A DNA stretch of 64,000 nucleotides from Ruminococcus sp. (GCA_017457955.1 JAFTGL010000009.1:186001-250000); one strand, 5' to 3'; counted from the first letter of the stretch, positions 34,445 to 43,967 are shown. The notes: a model not told the origin generated them from the sequence alone. Numbers and translations are program-made.

Positions 34445-35234
34445 TTTCGCTTTCCACCGGGGACTTATCCCCGGCGCTCTCCTTTCGTATGTATCGAATC
34501 ACCTCGACGTCGGAGTTTTCCGCACGTTTGCACATAGCAGCATACACCTCGTCGCGCAGGTTTTTACGGCGTTTTGCAAGCGGCAGTTCCATATCGGGAT
34601 AAAAAGGTCCGTCAATATAGGTAGTCATACGTGGCTTCTTCGCGTTTCCGCGTTTTTGATAAGTGTTCACAAAGCAGAACACCGGCGCTCCGTCCTTGCA
34701 CGGGTAGCCAAAGGAACCGTCGGGAAAATTGCGGATCTTCGTATAATACGGCCAGATATGCGCCTCGGGATAAATCACCACGGCGCCGCCGGTTGTAATG
34801 CGCCCGTGAACACAATCGACAAAATTGCGGTACGCCTCCCGCGTATCAGGCAGAGGAATCGCGCCGAGAGAGGGATTAATCCGCCCGAGCACGGGCATGG
34901 ACACATTGTTGGGATGAACGATGAATGACACCCGCTTGGGAAAGCAGAATACATTGGGAGTCAGCGGGTCGCCGACTGCCTGAGTATGATTGCCGTAGAG
35001 GTAAATCCCCTTTTTACGAAAGGAGCTGAGCTTTTCTCTGCCTACGGTGTGCTGACGGAGCGACAGCTTGACATAGAGAAACGCCAGCGGCGTCGCGATA
35101 ATACGGTACCAAAAAAACCGGCTGACAGCGCGAAACAAACCGCGTCTGTCATACACGTAGCTGTCGTCGATTTTCCGCGGTTCAATCACCGCCGTGGAAA
35201 ACTCGTCGTGTTGTTCATCCTCATAATAGATCAC
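34437..35234 (-). CDS. PlsC-type lysophospholipid/glycolipid acyltransferase
   Basis: 265 aa. The acyltransferase core is recognisable: VGREKLSSFRKKGIYLYGNH, then TQAVGD, and later VVIYPEAHIWPYYTKIRNF. The His-to-Asp spacing in NHTQAVGD is five residues rather than the standard four of HX4D. The N-terminal 50 residues are charged with a short hydrophobic stretch (ATPLAFLYVKL). It starts at a GTG at 35234 with a weak ribosome site. First gene of the three-gene GT8/acyltransferase operon. Confidence 0.8.
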   Translation of the reverse strand: MIYYEDEQHDEFSTAVIEPRKIDDSYVYDRRGLFRAVSRFFWYRIIATPLAFLYVKLSLRQHTVGREKLSSFRKKGIYLYGNHTQAVGDPLTPNVFCFPKRVSFIVHPNNVSMPVLGRINPSLGAIPLPDTREAYRNFVDCVHGRITTGGAVVIYPEAHIWPYYTKIRNFPDGSFGYPCKDGAPVFCFVNTYQKRGNAKKPRMTTYIDGPFYPDMELPLAKRRKNLRDEVYAAMCKRAENSDVEVIRYIRKESAGDKSPVESENA

Positions 35235-35775
35235 GGTTCGCTTATCCAGCTCAATTCCCTCCCAACTCCGTCGGCATAATACCTGTCAGGCGGAGATAAG
35301 CACCCCGTCTGAACGGCATCGGCAATCGGCACACTCCATAACGGCTGTGACCTATATTTACCAAGTTTAGATTATAAAGTACTATACAACAAAAGAAAAG
35401 CTATTTTATGTCGTTTTTTGTCTACAAATATCTGTTCGTGCGGTAGAGTTGTTTTGTGGACAATCCACCTTTCGTAGAGTGAAAAATACACTCTACCGAT
35501 AGTAGAAGTCGCATGAAATCGCCATTTCCTCCGTGTTTTTCTTACAAATCGCTCCATGCGGTATAATTTGATGAGATGTACTATACTGACAGTAGAAACC
35601 ACTCTATCACCGCGCTCAAAGTCCTTTTATGCAGGCGCCGCTCGTGCGCGCAGATCGCAACTGAGAGCGGACATAGAAATCTTTTGTTACTTTACGAAAA
35701 CGAACAGCTTCTCGCAATGCAACAAAAGCGGCAGTTCCCTGCCGCCTATGTACTTTCCTTTACTGTTGTTTATCC
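35235..35775. other. Intergenic region with hairpins; no gene supported
   Basis: About 540 bp. A palindrome TAGAGTG-aaaaata-CACTCTA lies near 35475-35495. A TATAAT at 35562-35567 and a GCGGCAG-ttcc-CTGCCGC hairpin at 35728-35745 could bound a small RNA, but the evidence is weak. Frames open here show no ribosome site or family resemblance. Confidence 0.4.
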
Positions 35776-35944
35776 TTAAGGCAACACCGCACAATTCAAG
35801 GCGTACGCCTTGCTTGCATATTATTCCGTCAGTATGCCCAAAAATTCATGTCCATACGTCAGTATGCACTCAAATTATTTTGACATACTGACGAAAAATC
35901 TGACTAAGCAATCCGCACACCTGAATCATGCGGTATTGCCTTAA
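35776..35944. mobile_element. MITE-like element with TTAAGGCAAyACCGCA ends
   Basis: 169 bp bounded by inverted repeats TTAAGGCAACACCGCA (left) and the complement of TTAAGGCAATACCGCA (right), matching at 15 of 16 positions, with TTAA at both ends. Inside are CGTCAGTATG copies on the plus strand and a CATACTGACG copy on the right, an inner inverted repeat. It has no coding capacity for a transposase. Its right end overlaps the 3' part of the small spoVM-like gene. Confidence 0.75.
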
Positions 35945-36017
35945 CCTTCTTGATACCGTATATCTTCCTTAAAAAGAATGACAGCACCTTTGGATGATCG
36001 AGTACGACTACCTTCAT
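35904..36017 (-). CDS. spoVM: Probable SpoVM, with a C-terminal tail read from the MITE
   Basis: 37 aa, too small for most gene finders. It begins MKVVVLDHPK, continues with a short amphipathic stretch, and reaches RKIYGIKK at residue 24. Clostridial SpoVM peptides share a Lys-Pro-Lys-like segment, an amphipathic helix and an FGIKK-type end. SpoVM marks the curved forespore membrane and recruits SpoIVA for coat assembly. A strong AAGGAGG lies 5 nt before the ATG at 36017. Residues 25-37 (VKAIPHDSGVRIA) are encoded by the inverted repeat and body of the mobile element. The family call rests on pattern memory for a very short protein. Confidence 0.55.
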   Translation of the reverse strand: MKVVVLDHPKVLSFFLRKIYGIKKVKAIPHDSGVRIA

Positions 36018-36039
36018 CACAGCCTCCTTGAATAGCGGC

Positions 36040-36177
36040 TCACCACCGCCGAGAGATACAGGTGACGATCAGCACGATCGCCGCGATCACGCACACTGCC
36101 TTGGTCGGCAGGATCGACGCTACGATCAGTCCCGCGCCGAAAGCGATCGGCACGCCGCAGCTCTTACATCGTTTCAT
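36040..36177 (-). CDS. 45-aa membrane peptide with CKSC motif
   Basis: Begins MKRCKSCGVPIAFGAG and continues with hydrophobic segments IVASIL and AVCVIAAIVLIVTCI, ending RRW. Probably inserts in the membrane; CKSC could bind metal or form a disulfide. GAGGTG lies 6 nt before the ATG at 36177, and the spoVM-like gene starts 22 nt after its stop, suggesting one sporulation-related transcript. Function unknown. A 13-bp palindrome TACGCTGAGCGTA at 36199-36211 lies just upstream. Confidence 0.6.
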   Translation of the reverse strand: MKRCKSCGVPIAFGAGLIVASILPTKAVCVIAAIVLIVTCISRRW

Positions 36178-36225
36178 GATCATCACCTCTTTACATACTA
36201 CGCTGAGCGTATCAAAATGTTACTG

Positions 36226-36254
36226 TTGAAATACTGCCGTTTATTTGGTAAAAT
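36226..36254 (+). promoter_or_regulatory. Promoter of the RluA-type synthase gene
   Basis: TTGAAA (36226-36231), 17 nt, TAAAAT (36249-36254), just before the start codon at 36270, leaving a very short leader. Confidence 0.6.
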
Positions 36255-36269
36255 AACGGTGGTGATAAC

Positions 36270-37226
36270 ATGCGACAGCTGACGATAAACAAAAACGACG
36301 CGGGACAGCGGCTGGATAAATACCTGTCAAAACGCTTCAAAACCATGCCTAAATCCCTGATGTACAAATATCTCAGGACAAAATATATCAAGCTCAACGG
36401 CAAGAAGGTACAGCCCGACGTCTTTCTCAGCGAGGGCGATGTGCTGACCTTTTATATCCGCGACGAGTTCTTTGAAGAAAAGAAGAGCTATGATTTTCTT
36501 AAGGCAGGCAAGGAGCTTTCGATCGTATACGAAGATGACAACATCCTGCTGATCGACAAGAAGGTCGGCGTGATCTGCCATCAGGATAACCGCTACGACA
36601 GCGACTGTCTGATCATGCGGGTGCTGCGCTATCTCTATGAGAAGGGCGAGTATGACCCCGAGAAAGACAAGAGCTTCACCCCTGCCCTGTGCAACCGTAT
36701 CGACCGCAACACGGGCGGTATCGTGATCGCCGCGAAGAACGCCGAGGCGCTGCGCGTGATGAATCAGAAGATTCGGGATAATGAGCTGCACAAATACTAC
36801 CTTTGCGTTGTCAAGGGCGTCCCGAAGCCTGAGCATGCCGTGCTCACCGCCTATCACCACAAGGATGAAGCTGCCAACACCGTGGATATCGCCGATCAGC
36901 CGAAAGAGGGTTATAAGGAGGTCGTCACCGAATATACGGTGCTGATCCCCTCCTCCGACCGCTCTGTCTGCGAAATACTCCTGCACACGGGGCGTACCCA
37001 CCAGATACGCGCGCACATGGCGCACATCGGTCATCCGCTCTTGGGCGATGAAAAATACGGCGACCAGCGCTTCAACGCAAAATACCACACGAAGCGTCAG
37101 GCGCTGTATTCCTATAAGCTGGAGTTTGCCTTCACCTCCCCCGCGGGGTGTCTGGAAAATCTTGACGGGAAATGCTTTACCGTCGATTCTTTCTCCTTTG
37201 CTGACAAAACACACATCCAATTATAA
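36270..37226 (+). CDS. RluA/RluD-family pseudouridine synthase
   Basis: 318 aa. An N-terminal S4 RNA-binding domain (QRLDKYLSKRFKTMPKSLM) is followed by the synthase domain with the catalytic motif NRIDRNTGGIVIAAKN; the Asp is the nucleophile (family pattern RLDxxTSG). The later HTGRTHQIRAHMAHIGHPLLG is highly typical. It converts specific uridines of rRNA or tRNA; which site cannot be assigned. Convergent with pgeF across a shared terminator. Confidence 0.92.
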   Translation: MRQLTINKNDAGQRLDKYLSKRFKTMPKSLMYKYLRTKYIKLNGKKVQPDVFLSEGDVLTFYIRDEFFEEKKSYDFLKAGKELSIVYEDDNILLIDKKVGVICHQDNRYDSDCLIMRVLRYLYEKGEYDPEKDKSFTPALCNRIDRNTGGIVIAAKNAEALRVMNQKIRDNELHKYYLCVVKGVPKPEHAVLTAYHHKDEAANTVDIADQPKEGYKEVVTEYTVLIPSSDRSVCEILLHTGRTHQIRAHMAHIGHPLLGDEKYGDQRFNAKYHTKRQALYSYKLEFAFTSPAGCLENLDGKCFTVDSFSFADKTHIQL

Positions 37227-37227
37227 G

Positions 37228-37270
37228 AAAAAGTCATTCCTGACGATAAACGTTCGGAATGACTTTCGTT
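37228..37270. terminator. Bidirectional terminator between rlu-type gene and pgeF
   Basis: AAAAAGTCATTCC pairs with GGAATGACTTT around a 15-nt loop, with A/T runs on both sides. Confidence 0.85.
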
Positions 37271-38104
37271 TTACTTATCGGGATTGATTCTGAGCATGGC
37301 GCACATGGTGCCGCGGTCGCCCTTAGTTGCGCGGTGGCTCCACAAAAGATCGCTGTTGTGCTGTGTGCAGACGTCGCTGACGGTGATATTCTCAGGCTTG
37401 ACGCCGCAGGAAACAAGGATCTGACGGTTGCACTCGAGCATATCGACCATGTACTTGCCGCCATCCTTCGGGAAAACAAACTTCTCGCTGTCGAGACCCA
37501 AGGCGTAGAATTCCTTCGCGCACGGCTCGTCGACCTCATAACAGCATACGCGGATGTTCGGGCCGATCGCGCAGACAAGATCGGCAGGGTCGGTGCCGAA
37601 GCTCTCTTTCATGGTCTCCACGACCTTTTCGGCGATTTTACCGACCGTTCCTCTCCAGCCGCCGTGCGCAAGCCCGATCGCGTGGGTGCCCGTATCGACG
37701 AAGAATAAGGGCGTACAGTCGGCGTAGTAGGTGCACAGGGTCAGCCCCGGCTCAATGGTCACCAGACCGTCTACGCTTTGGATATCCTTCTCGCGGTAGA
37801 TACCGATACCCTTCTCGGCAGAGGTACAGACGCGGACAAAGGTATGATGATCCTGAGAGGAAGCGACCAGAGAGCTGTAATCAAAGCCTGCCGCGCGGCA
37901 GAACAGCTGATAATTCTCTGTCACCGCGTCGCGGTCGTCATGGTCAAAGCTCATGTCCATCGGGTGTTTCGTGTGTGTGCCCTCGCCGAGCTTGGTGGAA
38001 AAGGCGTGACGGATAAACGGGATCTTCGACAGGCTGTCATAGGTCAGGAAGGAAACGCCGTCGACGGTATTCAAGGTAAAAACATCGGAGTGAAAGTTCA
38101 TCAT
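37271..38104 (-). CDS. pgeF: PgeF/YfiH-family peptidoglycan editing factor (laccase domain)
   Basis: About 277 aa. Domain marks: VASSQDHHTFV with the first His, the TYYADCTPLFFVD motif (Cys), AIGLAHGGWRGTVGKIAEKV (His), and GPNIRVCCYEVDE. The family was first called polyphenol oxidase; YfiH/PgeF hydrolyses UDP-MurNAc-L-Ser to keep peptidoglycan correct, and some members act on adenosine. Start taken at the ATG pair at 38104/38101 after AGAAGGTGAT; the open frame continues upstream into AT-rich DNA with no ribosome site. Confidence 0.88.
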   Translation of the reverse strand: MMNFHSDVFTLNTVDGVSFLTYDSLSKIPFIRHAFSTKLGEGTHTKHPMDMSFDHDDRDAVTENYQLFCRAAGFDYSSLVASSQDHHTFVRVCTSAEKGIGIYREKDIQSVDGLVTIEPGLTLCTYYADCTPLFFVDTGTHAIGLAHGGWRGTVGKIAEKVVETMKESFGTDPADLVCAIGPNIRVCCYEVDEPCAKEFYALGLDSEKFVFPKDGGKYMVDMLECNRQILVSCGVKPENITVSDVCTQHNSDLLWSHRATKGDRGTMCAMLRINPDK

Positions 38105-38228
38105 ATCACCTTCTGAATAAATTGCAGAAAATATTATACTACCGAAATGTATGACTTGCAATAGTGAAAATATAATGATATACTTTATTTTGTATGGATA
38201 ATCTTTATAGAATAAAACGGTGACTGTT

Positions 38229-38438
38229 ATGAAAAAACAATTATTCGGGAACAGCATTGTACCGTCCTGCGTTTACTGTGAGCACTCCGCAACCGAGGGC
38301 AGCGCACAGATCTGCACCGCGCACAAAACGCTGAAAAACGGAAAATGCCGAAAATTCAAGTACAATCCCATCATGCGCGAGCCGAAAGGCATGGCGCCGC
38401 TGAAAAGCTATAATAAAGAAGACTTTACACTATACTAA
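38229..38438 (+). CDS. 69-aa cysteine-containing protein, unknown function
   Basis: Starts MKKQLFGNSIVPSCVYCEHS. Four Cys at residues 14, 17, 29 and 40 (CxxC, then C and C) suggest a zinc ribbon. The middle KNGKCRKFKYNPIMREP is basic and may contact nucleic acid. GGTGA lies 6 nt before the ATG at 38229. The last two codons and the stop lie inside the inverted repeat of the element starting at 38431. I recall similar short proteins in Ruminococcaceae with no assigned role. Confidence 0.7.
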   Translation: MKKQLFGNSIVPSCVYCEHSATEGSAQICTAHKTLKNGKCRKFKYNPIMREPKGMAPLKSYNKEDFTLY

Positions 38439-38589
38439 TCTCTAATCAAAATCAGACCTTCTTATTGGTCTGATTTCCGCAATACTTCGTTGTCGGACTT
38501 GACATACGCCAGTATGCCTGCATCCTCCGCCTCGTCTTGCGAAAATCATCCTCAATAATTTATGCCTGTTTTAATTAGAGATTAGTATA
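38431..38589. mobile_element. Second MITE-like element (TATACTAATCTCTAAT ends)
   Basis: 159 bp with 21-bp terminal inverted repeats matching at 20 positions, starting TATACTAATCTCTAAT. Inside are a hairpin AAATCAGACC / GGTCTGATTT (38449-38476), which can end transcription of the 69-aa gene, and a CATACGCCAGTATG block related to the CGTCAGTATG core of the element at 35776. It has no transposase. The left end supplies the stop codon of the upstream gene; the right end abuts the ribosome site of the next gene. Confidence 0.7.
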
Positions 38590-38603
38590 TAAAGGAGAAC
38601 AAC

Positions 38604-40187
38604 GTGGAAAACACACTGAAAACAAGAAATAAGATCGTGCAGATCTGCTCCTGTCTCGCCATCTACCTGATCGCAGTGCTGTTCGCGATCCTGTCCGTCG
38701 CGAGTGTCCTGCAAACCTGCCGCATCGATCAGGCGAATCCCTACTCGGAGATCATCAACTACGACAACGATCTGGTGCTGACAAATCTCGCGCTGATCGG
38801 TCTGACGATATTGGCGGCGCTGTACTTGATGCGCAAAAACGTCTCTATCAGCAAGGTCAACACCAGATTCATCGTTCTGGTTATGCTATTGGTCACCACC
38901 ATCGTCTCTCTGGCGTGGATCAATCTGGTGCAGTCAAAGGCGAGCGGCGACGCGATGATCCTGCTGAACACCGCACGCGACGCGGCAAACAACACCTACC
39001 AGAGCTTCCACACCTCTTACGATTACTACGGCAACCACAGCTACTATCTGTACTATCCCTTCCAGCTCGGGTACGTATTCTTCGCTGAGATCCTGTACAG
39101 GATCTTCGGGACAAACAGCTCCGATATCCTCTTCCAGATCCCGAACGTCATCGCCCTCGACTTCATTTATGTCGGCATGGTGATGATCGCGAAAAAGCTC
39201 TTTGACCGCAAGTCGGTCACCAACCTGACCGCAATCGCGCTGGCGGTATGCTTCCAGCCGATGTTCATGACCACCTTCACCTACGGTCTGCTCTTAGGTA
39301 TCGCGTTCTCGATCTGGAGCGTTTATCACGTGATCCGCTACATGCGCGAGGACAGGCTGTTGAACGCGGGCTTTGCCGTTTTGCTCATGGCGGTCTCCGT
39401 CCTGCTCAAATACAACAACATGATACTGCTCGCGGCGGTGTGTATCGCGCTGATCCTGCACGTCATCGACAAAAAGAAGCTTTTGGCACTGGCTGTCGCC
39501 GCGGTGATGATCGTCTGCTCTGTCGGTCTGCAAAAGATCATGATCGGCTCCTATGCCGCCCGCAGCGGCGCCGAGCTGAACACACAGGTGTCCCAGACCT
39601 TGTACGCGTACTTGGGTATCAGCGACTCGGGCATGGCGCCGGGCTGGTACAACGGCAAGGCGATGGAGACCCTGCGCGACAGCAATATGGATGTGGACGC
39701 GGCGAATCAGATCGCTTCCGAAGGGATCAAAAGCCGTCTGAACACCCTGAGCACCACTCATCAGCTGGGCGATTTCATCAAGAAAAAATATTTCAGCCAG
39801 TTCAACGAGCCAAGCTATGAATCCATCTGGATCAGTCAGGTCAGAAATCACGATTATCCCGAAGGTCAGCTGCTGCCCGCGATCGTCACGTCAGTCTATA
39901 CGGGCGGTCTGCAAAAGGTATTTGACAACTGGTTCAACTACTACGTCATGATGGTCTACATTTTCTTCACCGCAGGCATGATATGGCTGATCTTCCGCCG
40001 AAAGCTCAATACGGAAAGCCTGATCCTGCCTGTCGCGATCCTCGGGGCGATCCTGTATCACATGCTGTTTGAGGCAAAAAGTCAGTACATCCTCCCCTAT
40101 TTCATCCTGATGATCCCGTTCGCGGTTTACGGCTTTGTCGAAAGCATGCGGACGCTGAGCAAAAAGACAGGAATCCTTTTCAGATAA
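38604..40187 (+). CDS. GT39-like polytopic glycosyltransferase
   Basis: 527 aa with about eleven hydrophobic segments. The first extracytoplasmic loop carries SKASGDAMILLNTARDA and NHSYYLYYPFQLGYVFFAEI, resembling the acidic first loop of GT-C enzymes of the PMT/ArnT group, which use polyprenyl-phosphate sugars. An extracytoplasmic insert lies between helices 8 and 9. Expected role: transfer of a sugar to a surface glycopolymer. It starts at a GTG at 38604, 6 nt after AAAGGAG, and ends before a terminator. Confidence 0.75.
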   Translation: MENTLKTRNKIVQICSCLAIYLIAVLFAILSVASVLQTCRIDQANPYSEIINYDNDLVLTNLALIGLTILAALYLMRKNVSISKVNTRFIVLVMLLVTTIVSLAWINLVQSKASGDAMILLNTARDAANNTYQSFHTSYDYYGNHSYYLYYPFQLGYVFFAEILYRIFGTNSSDILFQIPNVIALDFIYVGMVMIAKKLFDRKSVTNLTAIALAVCFQPMFMTTFTYGLLLGIAFSIWSVYHVIRYMREDRLLNAGFAVLLMAVSVLLKYNNMILLAAVCIALILHVIDKKKLLALAVAAVMIVCSVGLQKIMIGSYAARSGAELNTQVSQTLYAYLGISDSGMAPGWYNGKAMETLRDSNMDVDAANQIASEGIKSRLNTLSTTHQLGDFIKKKYFSQFNEPSYESIWISQVRNHDYPEGQLLPAIVTSVYTGGLQKVFDNWFNYYVMMVYIFFTAGMIWLIFRRKLNTESLILPVAILGAILYHMLFEAKSQYILPYFILMIPFAVYGFVESMRTLSKKTGILFR

Positions 40188-40197
40188 TACAACGCAA

Positions 40198-40226
40198 AAG
40201 CGCCGCGGTACATACTGCGGCGCTTT
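40198..40226 (+). terminator. Terminator after the GT39-like gene
   Basis: AAAGCGCCGCGG / CTGCGGCGCTTT stem with a short loop, then TTCC. The A-run on the left allows use in both directions. Confidence 0.8.
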
Positions 40227-40256
40227 CCTTCTGCTATTCGGTTGTAGGGTCCGGCG

Positions 40257-40553
40257 CTACCGCTGATAATACGAAGCGACCTTCCTGAGCTTGCGCGTGG
40301 CTGACTGGATATGTCGTGTGACCGTGGATCTTGAGAGATTCAATGCGACGGCTATGTCCTTCATCTTCATACCTTCCAAATAATACATCATCATGCAGTC
40401 ACGCTGGCGGTCGGTCAGTTCATGACGGATCGCACGAAACATGATCTTCTTCATCCTTTCGCGCTCCGCGCGGTTGTTTGCACCATGCTGGCTGAGCGAA
40501 AAAGCGATCAGATCGGTGTTGTCATCGCTCAAAGGCACACGCATGTAGCTCAT
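40257..40553 (-). CDS. Small sigma-70 region-4-like DNA-binding protein
   Basis: 98 aa. The C-terminal half is a helix-turn-helix of the sigma region 4 type: LTDRQRDCMMMYYLEGMKMK then DIAVALNLSRSTVTRHIQSA. There is no region 2, so it cannot act alone as a sigma factor; it resembles short sigma-like regulators found in phage and integrative elements. The start overlaps the preceding 69-aa gene by 4 nt (ATGA). Confidence 0.75.
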   Translation of the reverse strand: MSYMRVPLSDDNTDLIAFSLSQHGANNRAERERMKKIMFRAIRHELTDRQRDCMMMYYLEGMKMKDIAVALNLSRSTVTRHIQSATRKLRKVASYYQR

Positions 40554-40759
40554 GAGGTGATCCCCCGCGCGCGCAGGTGATCTGCCACAGCGAGCATTTC
40601 ACGATAGATTCGCCGATATGCAATCAGCGTATCGGAGATACTTTTACGCGCGTCGGAACTGAGTTTTTTGTCATTCAAAAGAGCCTTTTTCTTCAAAATA
40701 ACATTCATAATGCGGTCGGCATTCTCCATATACTCGGCCGCCCATTCGTTATAGTTCAT
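40550..40759 (-). CDS. 69-aa helical partner of the sigma-like protein
   Basis: Begins MNYNEWAAEYMENADRIMNV. Entirely alpha-helical in appearance, with charged heptad-like spacing (VILKKKALLNDKKLSSD). It overlaps the sigma-like gene by 4 nt, so the two are made together and may bind one another. Comparable pairs are common in Ruminococcaceae genomes near mobile DNA. Function unknown. Confidence 0.6.
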   Translation of the reverse strand: MNYNEWAAEYMENADRIMNVILKKKALLNDKKLSSDARKSISDTLIAYRRIYREMLAVADHLRARGITS

Positions 40760-40981
40760 TCACTTGTCCTTTCGATCATCTTACCTGTCGGTTCAAAAAA
40801 CTAAACGTATTCGCAGATACCTGTCCCGAAAATCGGAACACATGAACATGGGGCAGTTCATAGCGGGAATGAGTATACTATCCACAATCATATACGGTAT
40901 CGTCCTCTCCCGATACTTTTATTATAACAGAAAGCAGCGTGTTTTTCAATAGATTTTCGAATATTTGTTCTAATTTCTTTC

Positions 40982-41009
40982 TAAAAGAAAGGGCAGTCGT
41001 GAAACTGCC
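40982..41009 (-). terminator. Terminator after the exonuclease gene
   Basis: Minus-strand GGCAGT-ttcacg-ACTGCC followed by CTTTCTTTTAG. Confidence 0.6.
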
Positions 41010-41018
41010 GATTCATAT

Positions 41019-41891
41019 TTATGCTTTAACAGACGGCTTTTGCTTCTCCTTTTGCGGAAGCTCAGCAGTCTTTTTGATCACTTCCACGTGGTCATAGTGC
41101 TTTTTGAAGGTAATGCGTCCTTCAAAATCCTTGCGGCACCTCAAACAGCGGAAGTTCGCGCGGAAGCTCTTGTTTTTCAGTCTCCACTTACTGCGGCGCA
41201 GCGCGCGCTTGCCGCAGGTCTCGCAGTTGATGAACATTTCTTTTTTATCGATATGCGCGTCCTTCAGATCACAGATGTTGTAATTCTTGAAGGTAACACG
41301 CTGATAAAATTCATTGTCGCACGTGTGGATATACCCTTTGAGAAGCTCCTCGTCGTACAGTGCTTTGAAACACAGGGCGGTCAGCTCCGCGTCATTATAG
41401 GCGCGGTGGAGCTGTTTGTTCTCGTAGGTAATGCCGAGCATTTCGGCACAGGTCGACAGCCCCAGCTGATGGGCGCGGTCGCTGTTGCCGACGGCTCTCT
41501 GGCAGTACTTCTGGATATTGACGTAATACTTCAAAAAGGACAGCTTGTCATTTCCGAAGAAATAACGGTAGTTCTCCATCAGCACAAGGATATCGCTGTT
41601 GCTCCACGTCATCAGCACACTGTCGCCGAGGAATTTGCGGAACTTGGAGATCACATGAGAGAAGGTGTTCTTGCTGTCCTTCAGCTCATCGATCGTGATG
41701 TGCGTTAAAGCGGATACGTGGGGATTGAGCTTTTTGGAGATCTGCGGCGCGATCAGCTCGGAGAATGTCTCTACAATATTCAGTTGTTCGTCCAGTTTCA
41801 CGGCGCCGAACTCGATGATCTCGTTGAAAAACCGATGGCGGTTTTTCGAGTAGGTACCGTTAAACTCCAAATCAAGAATAATATATTCCAT
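41019..41891 (-). CDS. DEDDh-type 3'-5' exonuclease with C-terminal zinc ribbon
   Basis: About 290 aa. ExoI is YIILDLEFNG (Asp/Glu), ExoII is near WSNSDILVLMEN, and ExoIII is HRAYNDAELT, giving the HxAxxD form of DEDDh nucleases. The C-terminal part contains CETCG and, about 30 residues later, CLRC, a likely zinc ribbon with many basic residues for nucleic-acid binding. Start taken at the ATG at 41891 (MEYIILDLEF), where the domain begins; the frame is open 87 nt farther upstream. Downstream of typA on the same strand. Confidence 0.82.
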   Translation of the reverse strand: MEYIILDLEFNGTYSKNRHRFFNEIIEFGAVKLDEQLNIVETFSELIAPQISKKLNPHVSALTHITIDELKDSKNTFSHVISKFRKFLGDSVLMTWSNSDILVLMENYRYFFGNDKLSFLKYYVNIQKYCQRAVGNSDRAHQLGLSTCAEMLGITYENKQLHRAYNDAELTALCFKALYDEELLKGYIHTCDNEFYQRVTFKNYNICDLKDAHIDKKEMFINCETCGKRALRRSKWRLKNKSFRANFRCLRCRKDFEGRITFKKHYDHVEVIKKTAELPQKEKQKPSVKA

Positions 41892-42003
41892 ATGACTGTA
41901 CCGTATTGTAAAAAGGTATTGCTGACCGAAAACGTCAGACACGCCGTTGATGTTCTTTTCAATAAGATCTACACCCAAATAGGCGGAACAAGGGCACGCG
42001 TGC

Positions 42004-43824
<1,821 letters not shown>

Positions 43825-43967
43825 ATTATCACCTTAGTCTTTTCATACTGTACTTTTGACAATAGCACAGACTTCCTTATTTTACGTTAAAATTATAACA
43901 CTTTATACAGAATAATACTATGTTGAAAATAAACGAAAATGAAATCACATCATGGAATATTATGTGC

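Noticed and set aside
40842-40952. 36-aa frame with one hydrophobic segment after the helical/sigma-like pair
   Set aside because: Weak ribosome site and no conservation evidence; too little to call a gene.
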